NCBI GenBank assembly: GCA_905221605.1
Contig: CAJNDS010000413.1
Span: 893,243 to 957,242, forward strand
Reading direction: 5' to 3'
DNA: 64,000 nucleotides
Origin: Symbiodinium natans
Lineage: Eukaryota; Sar; Dinophyceae; Suessiales; Symbiodiniaceae
Part shown: piece by piece, positions 42,001 to 50,345 of the stretch
Layout of the letters: each line of letters opens with the position of its first letter
How positions within the stretch are numbered: position 1 is the stretch's first letter
The notes under the pieces: model-generated
Databases searched by the model: none
Seen by the model: the letters and a program-made list of their open reading frames with translations, nothing else
What the model was told of the DNA's origin: nothing
Translations under genes and position numbers: made by a program

Positions 42001-43388
42001 GGGCCGATCGACACAGAATCGTCTTGATCACACAGGCTCGCCGTAAGCTCAAGAATCTGGGTTACACTGCCGAGCACATGCCCAAGTTGTTTCTTGGATG
42101 TTTGTTCATACTTCCAACTGCTCTCCGGAGCGTGTGAAGGACCCTGAAAACAGGTGACCATAGAGAGTAACATGTGTATATATATATATACATATATGTA
42201 CAGAGATAAGTATAACAAATAATCTGGTTCCCTTACTTTCAATCGGGTTTCCGCGTCAATTGAGGTAGCTTAAGTTCCTCAGCAGCATTCCCGAACAAGC
42301 CTAGGTCCCTAAACCCAAACCCTCATCAAACCCCAAACCCTAACCCTAAACCTTACACCCCAAACCCCAACCCCCAACCCCCAAGCCCAAACTCTAAACC
42401 CTAAACCCCAAACCCCAAACCCCAAACCCCAAACCCCAAACCCCAAACCCCAAACCCCAAACCCTAAACCCTAAACCCTAAACCCTAAACCCAGGTTCTC
42501 CAAGTTCGACAAAGATGGCAACGGCGAGCTGGAAATGGATGAGTTCTGTGATCTTGTGGCGAAGATGCGGATTGGCACCTCCTCGCCGAAAGCAAGGGTG
42601 TAGGGTTTAGGGTTTAGGGTGTAGGGTTTAGGGTTTAGGTTTTAGGGTTTAGGGTTTAGGGTTTAGATTTTCGGGTGTAGGGTGTAGGGTGTAGGATGTA
42701 GGGTTGAAGCTCGGGGCTTTTGGGTGTAGCGTGCAGGATGTGGGGCTTAAGACTTCTGGGGTGTAGGGTTCGGGGTCGCAGCTTCTTTTTAGGGAGGAGT
42801 TGTTGGTAAATAGGAGTGGATTAGGGTTTAGGGTTTTGGGTTTTGGGTTTTGGGGTGAGCCTTTCTTTTGCTTCTTTTGAAGACTGAAGACGGATGCAGA
42901 GTCGTTGAAGGTATGAAACATTCTGAAGCAACGGAGCTCTTCCTGGCATTCGACGAAGATGGGGACGGGGGTATCACGGAGCCGCTTGTCCTCGCTGGCA
43001 CCTATAGATTTCCCACGTTTGTTAGGGTTTTGGGTTTTGGGTCTTGGGTCTTGGGTTTTGGGTTTTGGGTTTTGGGTTTTGGGTTTTGGGTTTTGGGTTT
43101 TGGGCTTTGGGCTTTGGGTTTTGGGTTTTGGGTTTTGTGCACTTGCGCCTCTCCCCTCCCTTCCCCGCCATTGACTTGATGTGTTAAATTGCACCTCCCT
43201 GAATCCAAGCTCTCGACTTCCAAACCCTAAACCCTAAACCCTAAACCCTAAACCCTAAACCCTACACCCTAAACCCTAAACCCTAAACCCCTGCACCCCT
43301 AAACCTGCAGCCCTTTTCCTGATAAGGATGGAGTTCATGAAGGCTTTGTACCCTCTGGACTATCGCCGAATCTACCGGCGAGCTTCAG
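38847..43388 (+). CDS. Voltage-gated cation (K+-channel-like) gene with two EF-hands, multi-exon, 5' incomplete
   Basis: Exons inferred by eye: 38847-38944 (S2), 39116-39237 (S3), 40487-40654 (S4, linker and S5), 40940-41031 (pore), 41501-41539 and 41946-42085 (S6 and proximal C-terminus), 42495-42597 (EF-hand 1), about 42900-42980 (start of EF-hand 2) and 43327-43388. Most junctions fit GT, GC or GA donors and AG|G acceptors and keep the frame. Joined residues read FLKNPYNIIDFVAILP (S2-S3), VVRQLKLIRKFPKVQLLL (S4), TVTTVGTCDMNP (filter) and LFMAMPLSVLGN (S6). Both EF loops are canonical 12-mers: DKDGNGELEMDE and DEDGDGGITEME, the second split across two exons. It should sit in a membrane, open with voltage and sense calcium. 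S1 and the N-terminus are not found. The filter lacks GYG, so potassium selectivity is uncertain. Boundaries at 39237, 42597 and 42900 are tentative. Confidence 0.85.
38995..39073. repeat. CT microsatellite in a channel intron
   Basis: (CT)n and (CCCT)n fill most of the intron between the S2 and S3 exons and could serve as an oversized polypyrimidine tract. Confidence 0.85.
39399..39860. repeat. GTT-rich degenerate repeat in a channel intron
   Basis: About 460 bp of TTGTTGGTTGTTG-type sequence. Open frames of Val/Leu/Cys across it are low-complexity artefacts. Confidence 0.85.
39860..40050. mobile_element. Family D element interrupted by family E
   Basis: TTGGGATGTTCCCCCTTTCA at the left and GGACTGCTAGCATATGGATG at the right form a diverged D element; the family E copy 39936-40025 lies inside it. 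Confidence 0.6.
39936..40025. mobile_element. Family E element nested in family D
   Basis: TTGCTTAAGAACCCC and GGGGTTCTTAAGCAA are perfect inverted ends with a 15-base G run inside the right arm. Confidence 0.75.
40108..40220. repeat. Family H element in a channel intron
   Basis: ATAGGGGTCGG, ATTCCCTTATGGCCC and AAGGCCCCTGTAT match other H copies; CCCTAAA units lie inside its right part. A diverged family D copy follows at about 40333-40465. Confidence 0.5.
40806..40916 (-). repeat. Mixed CCCTAAA / CCCGAAA / CCCCAAA array
   Basis: Fills the intron before the pore exon. Confidence 0.85.
41060..41156 (+). repeat. Interstitial telomere-type array (TTTAGGG)n
   Basis: About 13 units in the intron after the pore exon, bracketed by two near-identical phrases (TGAATTGGCAGGGAGTTGA and TGAATTGCCAGGGAGTTGA). 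Confidence 0.95.
41199..41315. repeat. Family F element with duplicated end
   Basis: Starts GACCCAGCGTAGCCTTATG; its right tip ATTCCTAGGTTACTTGTGGG is present twice in tandem. Confidence 0.65.
42300..42494 (-). repeat. Telomere-type array rich in CCCCAAA
   Basis: About 10 CCCCAAA units followed by CCCTAAA units end directly at the CCCAG acceptor of the first EF-hand exon. Confidence 0.95.
43022..43137 (+). repeat. Variant telomere-like array, GGGTTTT units
   Basis: About 16 units of TTTTGGG with TCTTGGG and CTTTGGG variants, between the EF-hand 2 exons. Confidence 0.95.
43224..43290 (-). repeat. Interstitial telomere-type array (CCCTAAA)n
   Basis: About nine units directly upstream of the last recognised channel exon. 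Confidence 0.95.
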
Positions 43389-44877
43389 GTGTCTCATGGG
43401 GTGCATAACGCAGAATCCGTGTTTTTTTTCTAAGGGCCTCAGCTGTGTAAAAAAAAAATCGTTCAGGTTCCTCTCTACACCTCTGGAGGCTGAAAGCCTC
43501 CAGGAGACCTGGGAACCCCACATGTCTTCTTATTCAGGCCCCCTTCCGCACGGCGTAGACAACCGTGCTGCGGCACAGCTAAGCTGTGCTTGCAGACGTA
43601 GGTTGGTGGTGTCAAGTTCAGTCGACGAATTCGCAGACCGCTTGCGATCCGCAAGAGTGAGCCATTGAGTCAAGAATTGATTGTTGGCAAAAAGCAAAAA
43701 AAAAAACGCATGGCATAGAGAAGCTCTAGAAGCTTGCGCACCTTGAGTCAAGTTGCAGATTGCCAACCGTAAACTTTGAGCCTCAAACCCTACACCCTAA
43801 ACCCTAAACCCTAAACTCTACTTCCACACATGTCCGAGCACATCCTACCTTGAAGCCCCTGGGCGCTCCCTTGGCGTGTGGCCTGGGAAGTTTTCTCCAT
43901 TGCCGTAACGAAGACCCCACATTGCTGCTGGCTAGTCGGGTGGGAAAAAAAACCCCTAAACCCTAAACCCTAAACCCTAAACCCTAAACCCTAAACCCTA
44001 AACCCTAAACCCTAAACCCTAAACCCTAAACCCTAAACCCTAAACCCTAAACCCTAAACCCCAGCCTCTCTTGGGCGCCGGATGCTTTTGCTGGCTCGGG
44101 ACAGTGGGGACTTAGCCATGCGCACCTGCGCCTGTTCCAGCTCCCTTAAACTGCCATGTTTAGGGTTTAGGGTTTAGGGTTTAGGGTTTAGGGTTTAGGG
44201 TTTAGGGCTTAGGGTTTAGGGTTTGGGGTTTGGGGTTTGGGGTTTATTCTGCATAAGCAGTCTGCCATGGTTTGGTTGCTTGAAGGCTCATGGGTACTTA
44301 CATGTAGGGTTATAAGTCCAGACAGGTTGAGGGTTTAGGGCTTTGGGGGTTTAGGGATTAGGGGGTTTAGGGGGTTTAGGGTTTGTTAAGGAGGTGGGAA
44401 GCGACACGACACCTCTACTTTTGCACCTCTACTCCCAACTTCAGGAAGAGCGTCGCTGCTTTCTGAAAGCAAAGTTGGCGCACTTCACTGAAGCATTTGG
44501 TCACCCTAAGCCCAGACCCTAAACCCAGAAATCCTGTACCCTGAGCCGTAAATCCGACGACCAAAATATGCAGGGACCCAAGAGCCAACATAACAAAACG
44601 CCGGCAGGCTTCAAACAGTGTCCTGTTATAAGCCCGCACCATTTGATGCGCTATTCTCAGCAGTTGAGTTGAGCCTTTGTAGTCCTTTAAACTGGCCAAA
44701 AAAAAGCTGGCAACAAGCCCAACATCCATGCCACTTACTGCCCCGAGGGCTGTTGCAATTGATGCAGCAACGCTGTGTGCCATCCATGACCACACACAGC
44801 TGTGTCAGGTTGAGGTGTCGAGTTCCGCTTCGCTCGGGTCCTGGGCACGCGTGTTTACCCCTTAGCGCGTGAGAGAG
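43389..44877. other. Region between channel and transporter array
   Basis: Holds two telomere-type arrays (43953-44062 as CCCTAAA, 44158-44245 as TTTAGGG then TTTGGGG), a half family B element near 44279-44330 and low-copy DNA. Possible further channel exons were looked for in 43480-43670 but none is convincing. Confidence 0.4.
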
Positions 44878-44924
44878 AGAGAGACGAATAAAGTACCCTA
44901 AACCCTAAACCCTATATATCAGCA

Positions 44925-45214
44925 AGCTTGTGTCGCAGCGACCTGGCATGATGTCCTCAGCGACGTCTGCAGGTCTTCCAGTTTTCCATGGGACGGTCGG
45001 GTGCAGCTCCCCTCACTTCAGGCGGGTGGTTTGCATGCTGGGCGCCAACAAGTTAGTTGGATGCGATGTCGAGGGAAGGTGTCGCATGGTCTGCAGAGGG
45101 TGTGTGCATTCGGCATGTCGCGCTCCGACCCATGGCTCCAGGGCCCACATGTCGTGGCAAAAGCGTCGCGATGGGCAAATATATGTCTTGATTATTTGAG
45201 ATCGACTCCTCGCC
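44925..45214 (+). promoter_or_regulatory. Conserved 5' flank of transporter copy 1
   Basis: About 290 bp that is alignable with 50078-50345 and 53713-54135 upstream of the other copies. Shared blocks include CTTCAGGCGGGTGGTTTGCA, GTCGCATGGTCTGCAGAGGG, GTGTGTGCATTCGGCATGTC and TTTGAGATCGACTCCTCGCC just before the ATG. The AG in TTTGAG would be a suitable trans-splice acceptor (inference). Copy 1 is the only one without a telomere-repeat insert here. Confidence 0.55.
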
Positions 45215-47659
45215 ATGGCGTTTCGTCATGGGCTGATGCTGGGGTGTTTGTTTGTCGCTGTCTCCACAGCTGCTGCTCCATGCCGGATGAGCGACGCCAG
45301 TGTTGCAAGCCTGACGCGTGGCGCTTCAATGCGTGCGGACATCTCGGAGTGCGACAGTGGCGAAGTGGCTGACGGCAGACATGCAGTAGGGCTCCTGCAG
45401 ACACGCGCAAGCAGACTCAATGAAAGTGCACCAAGCGGGGTTTTGGTGGACATGTATAACCCTGCATTCCCCATACTGACGACGCAGTCGCCTCAGACCC
45501 AAAAAGTATTTCGCCTTGTGGCTTAGTAGCTGAGTGAGTGCACTTTCCACTTTTTTGGGTATTATAATTCCCCAGCCATAGAACCGAAAGTGTACACTTT
45601 TTTGGGGCCTATGAACTCAGCAACTAAGGTGGGAGGCATCTTACTCTTGTGTTTTTTGTTGGCGCTGAAGTTCGCCGGCATTGACATGCTGGTGAGCATG
45701 GCGGCCTTCTTGGACCACTTCTTGATCTCGGCCCTTTATCCTATGTGTCCGATGGTAACTTCGAACTACCAGCTAATTGCGGTGCTTCAAAATTCCAGGA
45801 ATGTCGTGGCTTGCCTGCTGGTGCCCTTCGGTGGCAGGTTCATCGATGGACACGAAGCGAAGTCCATGCAGCTTGGGATGCTGTGCGCCGTGCTGTGCAG
45901 TCTGGGCTTTGCCCTGGAGCAGGACTACGGCTTGTGGCTGGCAATGCGCTGTTTGAGCGGATGCTCCACTGCAGGAGTTCTCTGGGGAGGCTTTGCGCTT
46001 CTCAACCAAGTGCACGCAAACAATGCGACCGCCCGAATGAGGGCCATGTCGATGGCAATGTCGGGTCTGTACGCTGGGCTGATTGCTGGCCCCTTGCTTG
46101 GTGGCTTATTTGTCGATGACTCACGTTTCATTTTTCTCCTCCTCGCTGGCGTGCAGATGTGTATGTGCTTGGCGCTTCGCTTACGACTGCCAGACCTGTC
46201 GCAGCTCCAGAAGCCAACGCACAAACAGACTGAAGCCTTAGTAGCTGAGTACACTTTACACTTTTGGGGATACTATAATCCCTTATAGAACAGAAAGTGT
46301 ACACTTTTGCGGGGGCCTATGAACTCAGCAACTAAGGAAGCAGAGGCTACAGTGGACCTGCTCTCGCTCTTCCTGGACCCCAAAATCGGACTCCCAACTG
46401 TCGCCCTTTTTCTAAGCTTGACCTTGATGAGCGCATTGACTGCCACTGCCTTCGAGTACATGACGACCCTGGGATATGATCATGTGAAGCAGAACCTGAC
46501 ATGGCTGATGTCTTCGATTCCGGCGATCGTCTGTGTGAGCCTTGTGCCCATGCTTCGATCTCTGGTAGCAGGCAGGGACGGGCCAAACACGTTTGAAAGA
46601 TTAAACGTTTAAAGATGTTAGGCGCTTAAACTGTTTGAACATGTTTGAACAGAGGTTTGGCTTCGGAGCATTTAAACAGTTTCAACAGTTCGCAAGCCTC
46701 AACGTTTCAACATTTGGTAGGGCCCCAGGGCGTTTAAACATGGTTAAGAAGCTGTTGCCAAGTGTGCGAGAGGGTTTGAGGGAGAGGCTTCAGAGTTTGA
46801 GCTTTACCTAGTTAAGGTAACCTTTAACCTTTTTGGGGTAGTATAATCCCCTTATAACCCCAAAGGCTAACCTTCAATTCCCCCAGGTTACTGGACAACT
46901 AAGTTTAGACCTTCCCAGCGTCAGTTCCCCAGGTTGGGCGTGAGTTCTCACAGGGTTGGGAGCGAGGTTCCCTAGAACCCAAAGCTCCCAAAGCCCCAAA
47001 ACCCCAAAACCCGTACTCTTTGCAGCCACCTCTTTGTTTATGTTCAAGCATATGCTTAAACATGTGCGCGGTTAAGCATTCGACAGTTCAAACCGTTTGA
47101 TGGTTAAACCGCGTTCACAGTCTAAGCGGTTCAAACCTTCTGAACCGCAAGGGCACTGTTTTGTTAAAACTTTGTGCGTCTAATCGTCGAAAGTTCAAGC
47201 CGTTTAAACACAACCCTTTGCCCAACCCTGGTAGCAGGTCAGACGTTGCAGATTTCCGCACTGGTCGTGGCTGGTGGCAGTGCGCTGGCGTGCTTCGGCT
47301 CCGACTACCTCTTCCTTGCTCTTGCGCTGATTGGCTGCAGCGCCGCTGCCGGCATTCTGAATGGAAATACACCGGCCATGTTGGCGGATCGGAGCCAGGA
47401 TAAATACCACGGCACAGGAATCGTGCTCATTCTGCCCAGCGCAGCAGACCAGGTGGCCTTTATCGTGGGGCCCTATGCAGGGGCGTCGATTTGCCGGTAT
47501 GCGAGCTTCCAAACGATGTGCCAAATCTTTGGAGGGTGCTTGCTGCTCTATGCAGCCGTCCTGTTGCTGTTTGCATGTGTGCGGCAAGATGAAGTGTTCC
47601 AGTCAGAGGCGACTGAGCCGCGCACACCACATGAAGCCTCTAGGGCCCCTAATTCCTGA
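45215..47659 (+). CDS. Major-facilitator transporter, tandem copy 1 (four exons)
   Basis: Exons 45215-45517, 45629-46231, 46337-46571 and 47238-47659 join to 520 codons. The protein has an N-terminal hydrophobic leader ending near TAAAPC, a lumenal stretch with LLQTR, then about 12 hydrophobic segments. Motifs include LVSMAAFLDHF in the first membrane segment, GGRFIDGHEAK (the motif A loop of the MFS) and MRCLSGCSTAGVLWGG. The order resembles the vesicular-amine/drug-antiporter branch (SLC18/DHA1), so export or vesicular loading of small organic molecules by proton exchange is likely; the substrate is unknown. Without splicing, frame 1 stops at 45526, inside the first inserted element. All three introns are absent from copies 2 and 3. 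Intron 1 is GT-AG, intron 2 best fits GA-AG, intron 3 GC-AG. Confidence 0.88.
45522..45628. mobile_element. Introner element 1 in transporter copy 1
   Basis: 107 bp with terminal inverted repeats CTTAGTAGCTGAGT and ACTCAGCAACTAAG (one mismatch) and a GTGG duplication at 45518-45521 and 45629-45632. The intron is 45518-45628: GT comes from the duplicated target and AG from the element end. Splicing gives CTT|GTGGGA, matching the empty site in copy 2. Confidence 0.92.
46237..46336. mobile_element. Introner element 2 in transporter copy 1
   Basis: 100 bp with the same terminal repeats as element 1 and a related interior (AGTGTACACTTTT near the right arm). GAAGC is duplicated at 46232-46236 and 46337-46341. 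Using GA as donor (46232) and AG at 46336 removes exactly one duplication plus the element and restores ACT GAA GCA GAG. A GC donor at 46235 would add one Glu. Confidence 0.92.
46572..47237. other. Long intron 3 of transporter copy 1, flanked by 11-bp repeats
   Basis: CTGGTAGCAGG occurs at 46562-46572 and again at 47228-47238. A GC-AG intron from 46572 to 47237 restores GTA GCA GGT CAG as in copies 2 and 3. The interior is dense in TTTAAAC / GTTCAAAC-like palindromic motifs (46588-46750 and 47033-47215) and holds a separate introner-family element at 46807-46903. Confidence 0.8.
46807..46903. mobile_element. Introner-family element nested in intron 3
   Basis: It starts CCTAGTTAAGGTAACC and ends GGTTACTGGACAACTAAG, flanked by TTTA at 46803-46806 and 46904-46907. 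The interior matches the dispersed copy at 2182-2283. Confidence 0.75.
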
Positions 47660-48425
47660 ACATCATCGCTAGCGCGCACGCTCTTGGGCATTTGAAATTT
47701 GAACTTGTGTGGCAAGGGTTTTGCATGCTTTACCATGCTCAAAAGGACGTGGATCGAGGTACCCATCCCATCCCGTCCGGCAGAACTTTTGTAGGCCAGC
47801 ACCAGCTGCTGTACCTGGACTGCCACCGTGTGGAAAAATATGGGTAGCAGTTGACCATATTGAGATCGTCTACACAAAGCGTACGGTCAGCGTACGCTGC
47901 ACCCCACATGTTCAGGCCATGTTCGTGCAGATTCACGGCACTTTCGCCTAAAGTGCTTAGAGCTGCTTGTTTTTGTTGGGTGCCAGCCTTCCCACGGCGG
48001 TCCAGGTAACGGCAACGGTGGTACTGGTAGCTTAACCTGGCAGATGACCTGAGCTCACCATTGCTGCCGGTTCGTTGCTGCTGGCTCCTTCTGTCTCAGA
48101 TATCAGTGGGGGCTGGCCTCTATGTCACTATGTTGAACATCGGACAACAATGTCCATCAATGCGCTAATCCAATACCCTTTGAGCACACGAGCGAGTTGA
48201 GGAAGAAAAGCGAGCGATTCTCTTGGAGCAGTGTAACAACAGCACATGGGTGCATGACAACCTTGTGGCAAGGAGATGTGCGAGAAGTGCGGATGCCGCC
48301 CCTGGTGCAGCAAACGCCGTGTACATACCGTTATGTGTATGTGCAGCGTTGCTGGTTTGCCCAGCATGGTGCGCTGCGTGTGGTGACGCGTGGTGATGTT
48401 GCAGGACCTCTTGCATGCTGATTTC
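47660..48425. other. Duplicated 3' flank of transporter copy 1
   Basis: Alignable in blocks with 52050-52545 after copy 2: CACTTTCGCCTAAA, TTGGGTGCCAGC, ACAACAATGTCCATCA and GAGTTGAGGAAGAAAAGC. The tandem unit therefore includes downstream DNA as well as the gene. No gene is recognised in it. Confidence 0.6.
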
Positions 48426-48660
48426 AGAGGACCCTAAACCCTAAACCCTAAACCTTAAACCCTAAACCCTAAACCCTAATTTGCCTTCGGAACCGTTTGG
48501 TGCCTTTTTGCCACCAAGGCCGATGCCAATCAGTTGTGCCGGTCTCAGCGCTCGTGGTCGCGGGGAGCGCAGGGTTGAGTGCCTGCCAGAGAAGCTAGGT
48601 GTTTTTTTTTCGGTTCCTTTCACCCTGGGTAGCCACATATGCCGCAAGCCCATAACAGCT

Positions 48661-48742
48661 TAGGGTTTTAGGGTTTAGGGTTTAGGGTTTAGGGTTTAGG
48701 GTTTAGGGTTTAGGGTTTAGGGTTTAGGGTTTAGGGTTTAGG
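48661..48742 (+). repeat. Interstitial telomere-type array (TTTAGGG)n
   Basis: About 11 units. The preceding 48481-48600 resembles 52695-52750 and 56270-56310 in short blocks (TTGTGCCGGTCTCAG), so it is part of the duplicated unit. Confidence 0.95.
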
Positions 48743-49280
48743 GCCTTAGCAGCCCTAAAGTCTCTTCAAGCGCACGAAAGGCCCTCAAGTCCTACAGGCC
48801 GTAAAGGCCCACAAAACCCTAAACCAAGAACCCTGGAACCCAACACCCGAAGCCCAAAAAACCTCAACCCTCAACCCTCAACCCTCAACCCTAAACCCTA
48901 AACCCTAAACCAACGCCATAAACCCTGAACCTCCAAGAACCTCCAACAGCAGGACTGAACCGCAAACACTGATCCGGGGTGGTTATTGAAGCTCCTAAAC
49001 CCTAAACCCTGAAGGCTTTTGCGGTTTAGAGGCATTTTGGTTCAGGAGGAGGATTTTTGGCTTGGAGTGGGCCAAAAACTCACAATCTCCAAGGCCTAGT
49101 GGTTTTAGGGCTTAGGGTTTAGGGTTTAAAGTTTCGGGTTTAGGGTGTTCCTCGAAGCCGGAAATCCTTGCTAGTGTAACAATTGGCGCCTCCACCTACG
49201 TGCGCAGATTTCATGGCCACAGCCAAGGAAACGTCAAAACACCCTAAATACAAGCTGAAGCGTTACTTGGGCATGCTACG

Positions 49281-49362
49281 CCTTCGCGATTTTAGGGTTT
49301 AGGGTTTAGGGTTTAGGGTTTAGGGTTTAGGGTTTAGGGTTTAGGGTTTAGGGTTTAGGGTT
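49281..49362 (+). repeat. Interstitial telomere-type array (TTTAGGG)n
   Basis: About 11 units, 70 bp left of a family B element. Confidence 0.95.
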
Positions 49363-49429
49363 TCCGCCACGAAGGCGGGTTTTTGACTTCTAGGGCTTCG
49401 GGGGCTGGTGCAGGGGTGCTACCTGGAGG

Positions 49430-49561
49430 TTCATGGTACTCATAAGCCAGTCATAAACTGTACCTAAAACCATATTAGGGCCATTAGGGAACTGAAGGGG
49501 CTCACAAATGGGTTATAAGTACAGTTGCAATTGGTCAATAAGTACCATGGACCTCCAAGTA
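49430..49561. mobile_element. Family B element, copy 6
   Basis: TACCTGGAGGTTCATGGTAC and GTACCATGGACCTCCAAGTA, with ATGGGTTATAAGTACAGTT inside. Confidence 0.8.
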
Positions 49562-49723
49562 ACCCGGAAAAACAGAAAACCCAGAAATGGAGAACTCTCG
49601 GTTTCGCCTGGATTCTGCAACTCCAAGAGGAGAGTCAACGTCTTCAGCCGACTGTCTAGCGCGGAGACTTGGCACACTTCACTTCAGCTTTTTGTCGCCA
49701 CCCAGTTTCCCAGCTACCCGAGA

Positions 49724-50066
49724 AACCCTAAACCCCTAAACCCCTGAACCCCCTAGACCCCTGGACTCCTAGACCCCTAAACCCCTAAACCCCTAGACCC
49801 CTAAACCCCTAGACACCTAAACCCCTACACCCCTAAACCCCTAGACCCTAAACCCTACTCGACAAGATGCAGGGATGCAACAAGCCTGGGTGCCTACCAG
49901 CAAACCTTGCCGCATCGTGGTGTCAGGGTTTAGGGTTTAGGGCTTAGGGCTTAGGGCTTAGGGCTGAGGGTTTAGGGTTTAGGGTTTAGGGCTTAGGGCT
50001 TAGGGCTTAGGGCTTAGGGCTTAGGGCTTAGGGCTTAGGGTTTAGGGTTTAGGGTTTAGGGTTTAG
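49724..50066. repeat. Variant telomere arrays of both orientations
   Basis: CCCCTAAA/CCCCTAGA 8-mers (49724-49855), then after about 70 low-copy bases a + strand array in which TTAGGGC dominates (49925-50040), ending in TTTAGGG just before the transporter copy 2 flank. Confidence 0.9.
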
Positions 50067-50077
50067 GCCGGGCGCGA

Positions 50078-50345
50078 TGAACAACATGAACAACTCATCA
50101 ACAAGCACGGTTTGCCCCTGCAGTTGCGATGAGCTGGTCGATGGAGCTCCCCTCGCTTCAGGCGGGTGGTTTGCAACCCTAAACCCGATGTCGAGGGGGT
50201 GTCGCATGGTGCACAGAGCGTGTGTGCATTCAGCATGTCGCACTCCGATCTATGGCTCCAGGGCCCACATGTCGTAGCTATAAAAGATCGCGACGGGCAC
50301 ATATGTCTTGATGATTTGAGATCGACTCCTCGCTGACTCCTCGCC
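50078..50345 (+). promoter_or_regulatory. Conserved 5' flank of transporter copy 2
   Basis: Matches the copy 1 flank, but a block of about 30 bases after GGTGGTTTGCA is replaced by ACCCTAAACCC, and a 12-base tandem duplication (CTGACTCCTCGC) lies next to the ATG. Confidence 0.55.

Noticed and set aside
44415-44795. 126-codon open frame on the - strand
   Set aside because: No recognisable motif; it crosses telomere-like CCCTAAGCCC sequence, and no exon signals support it.
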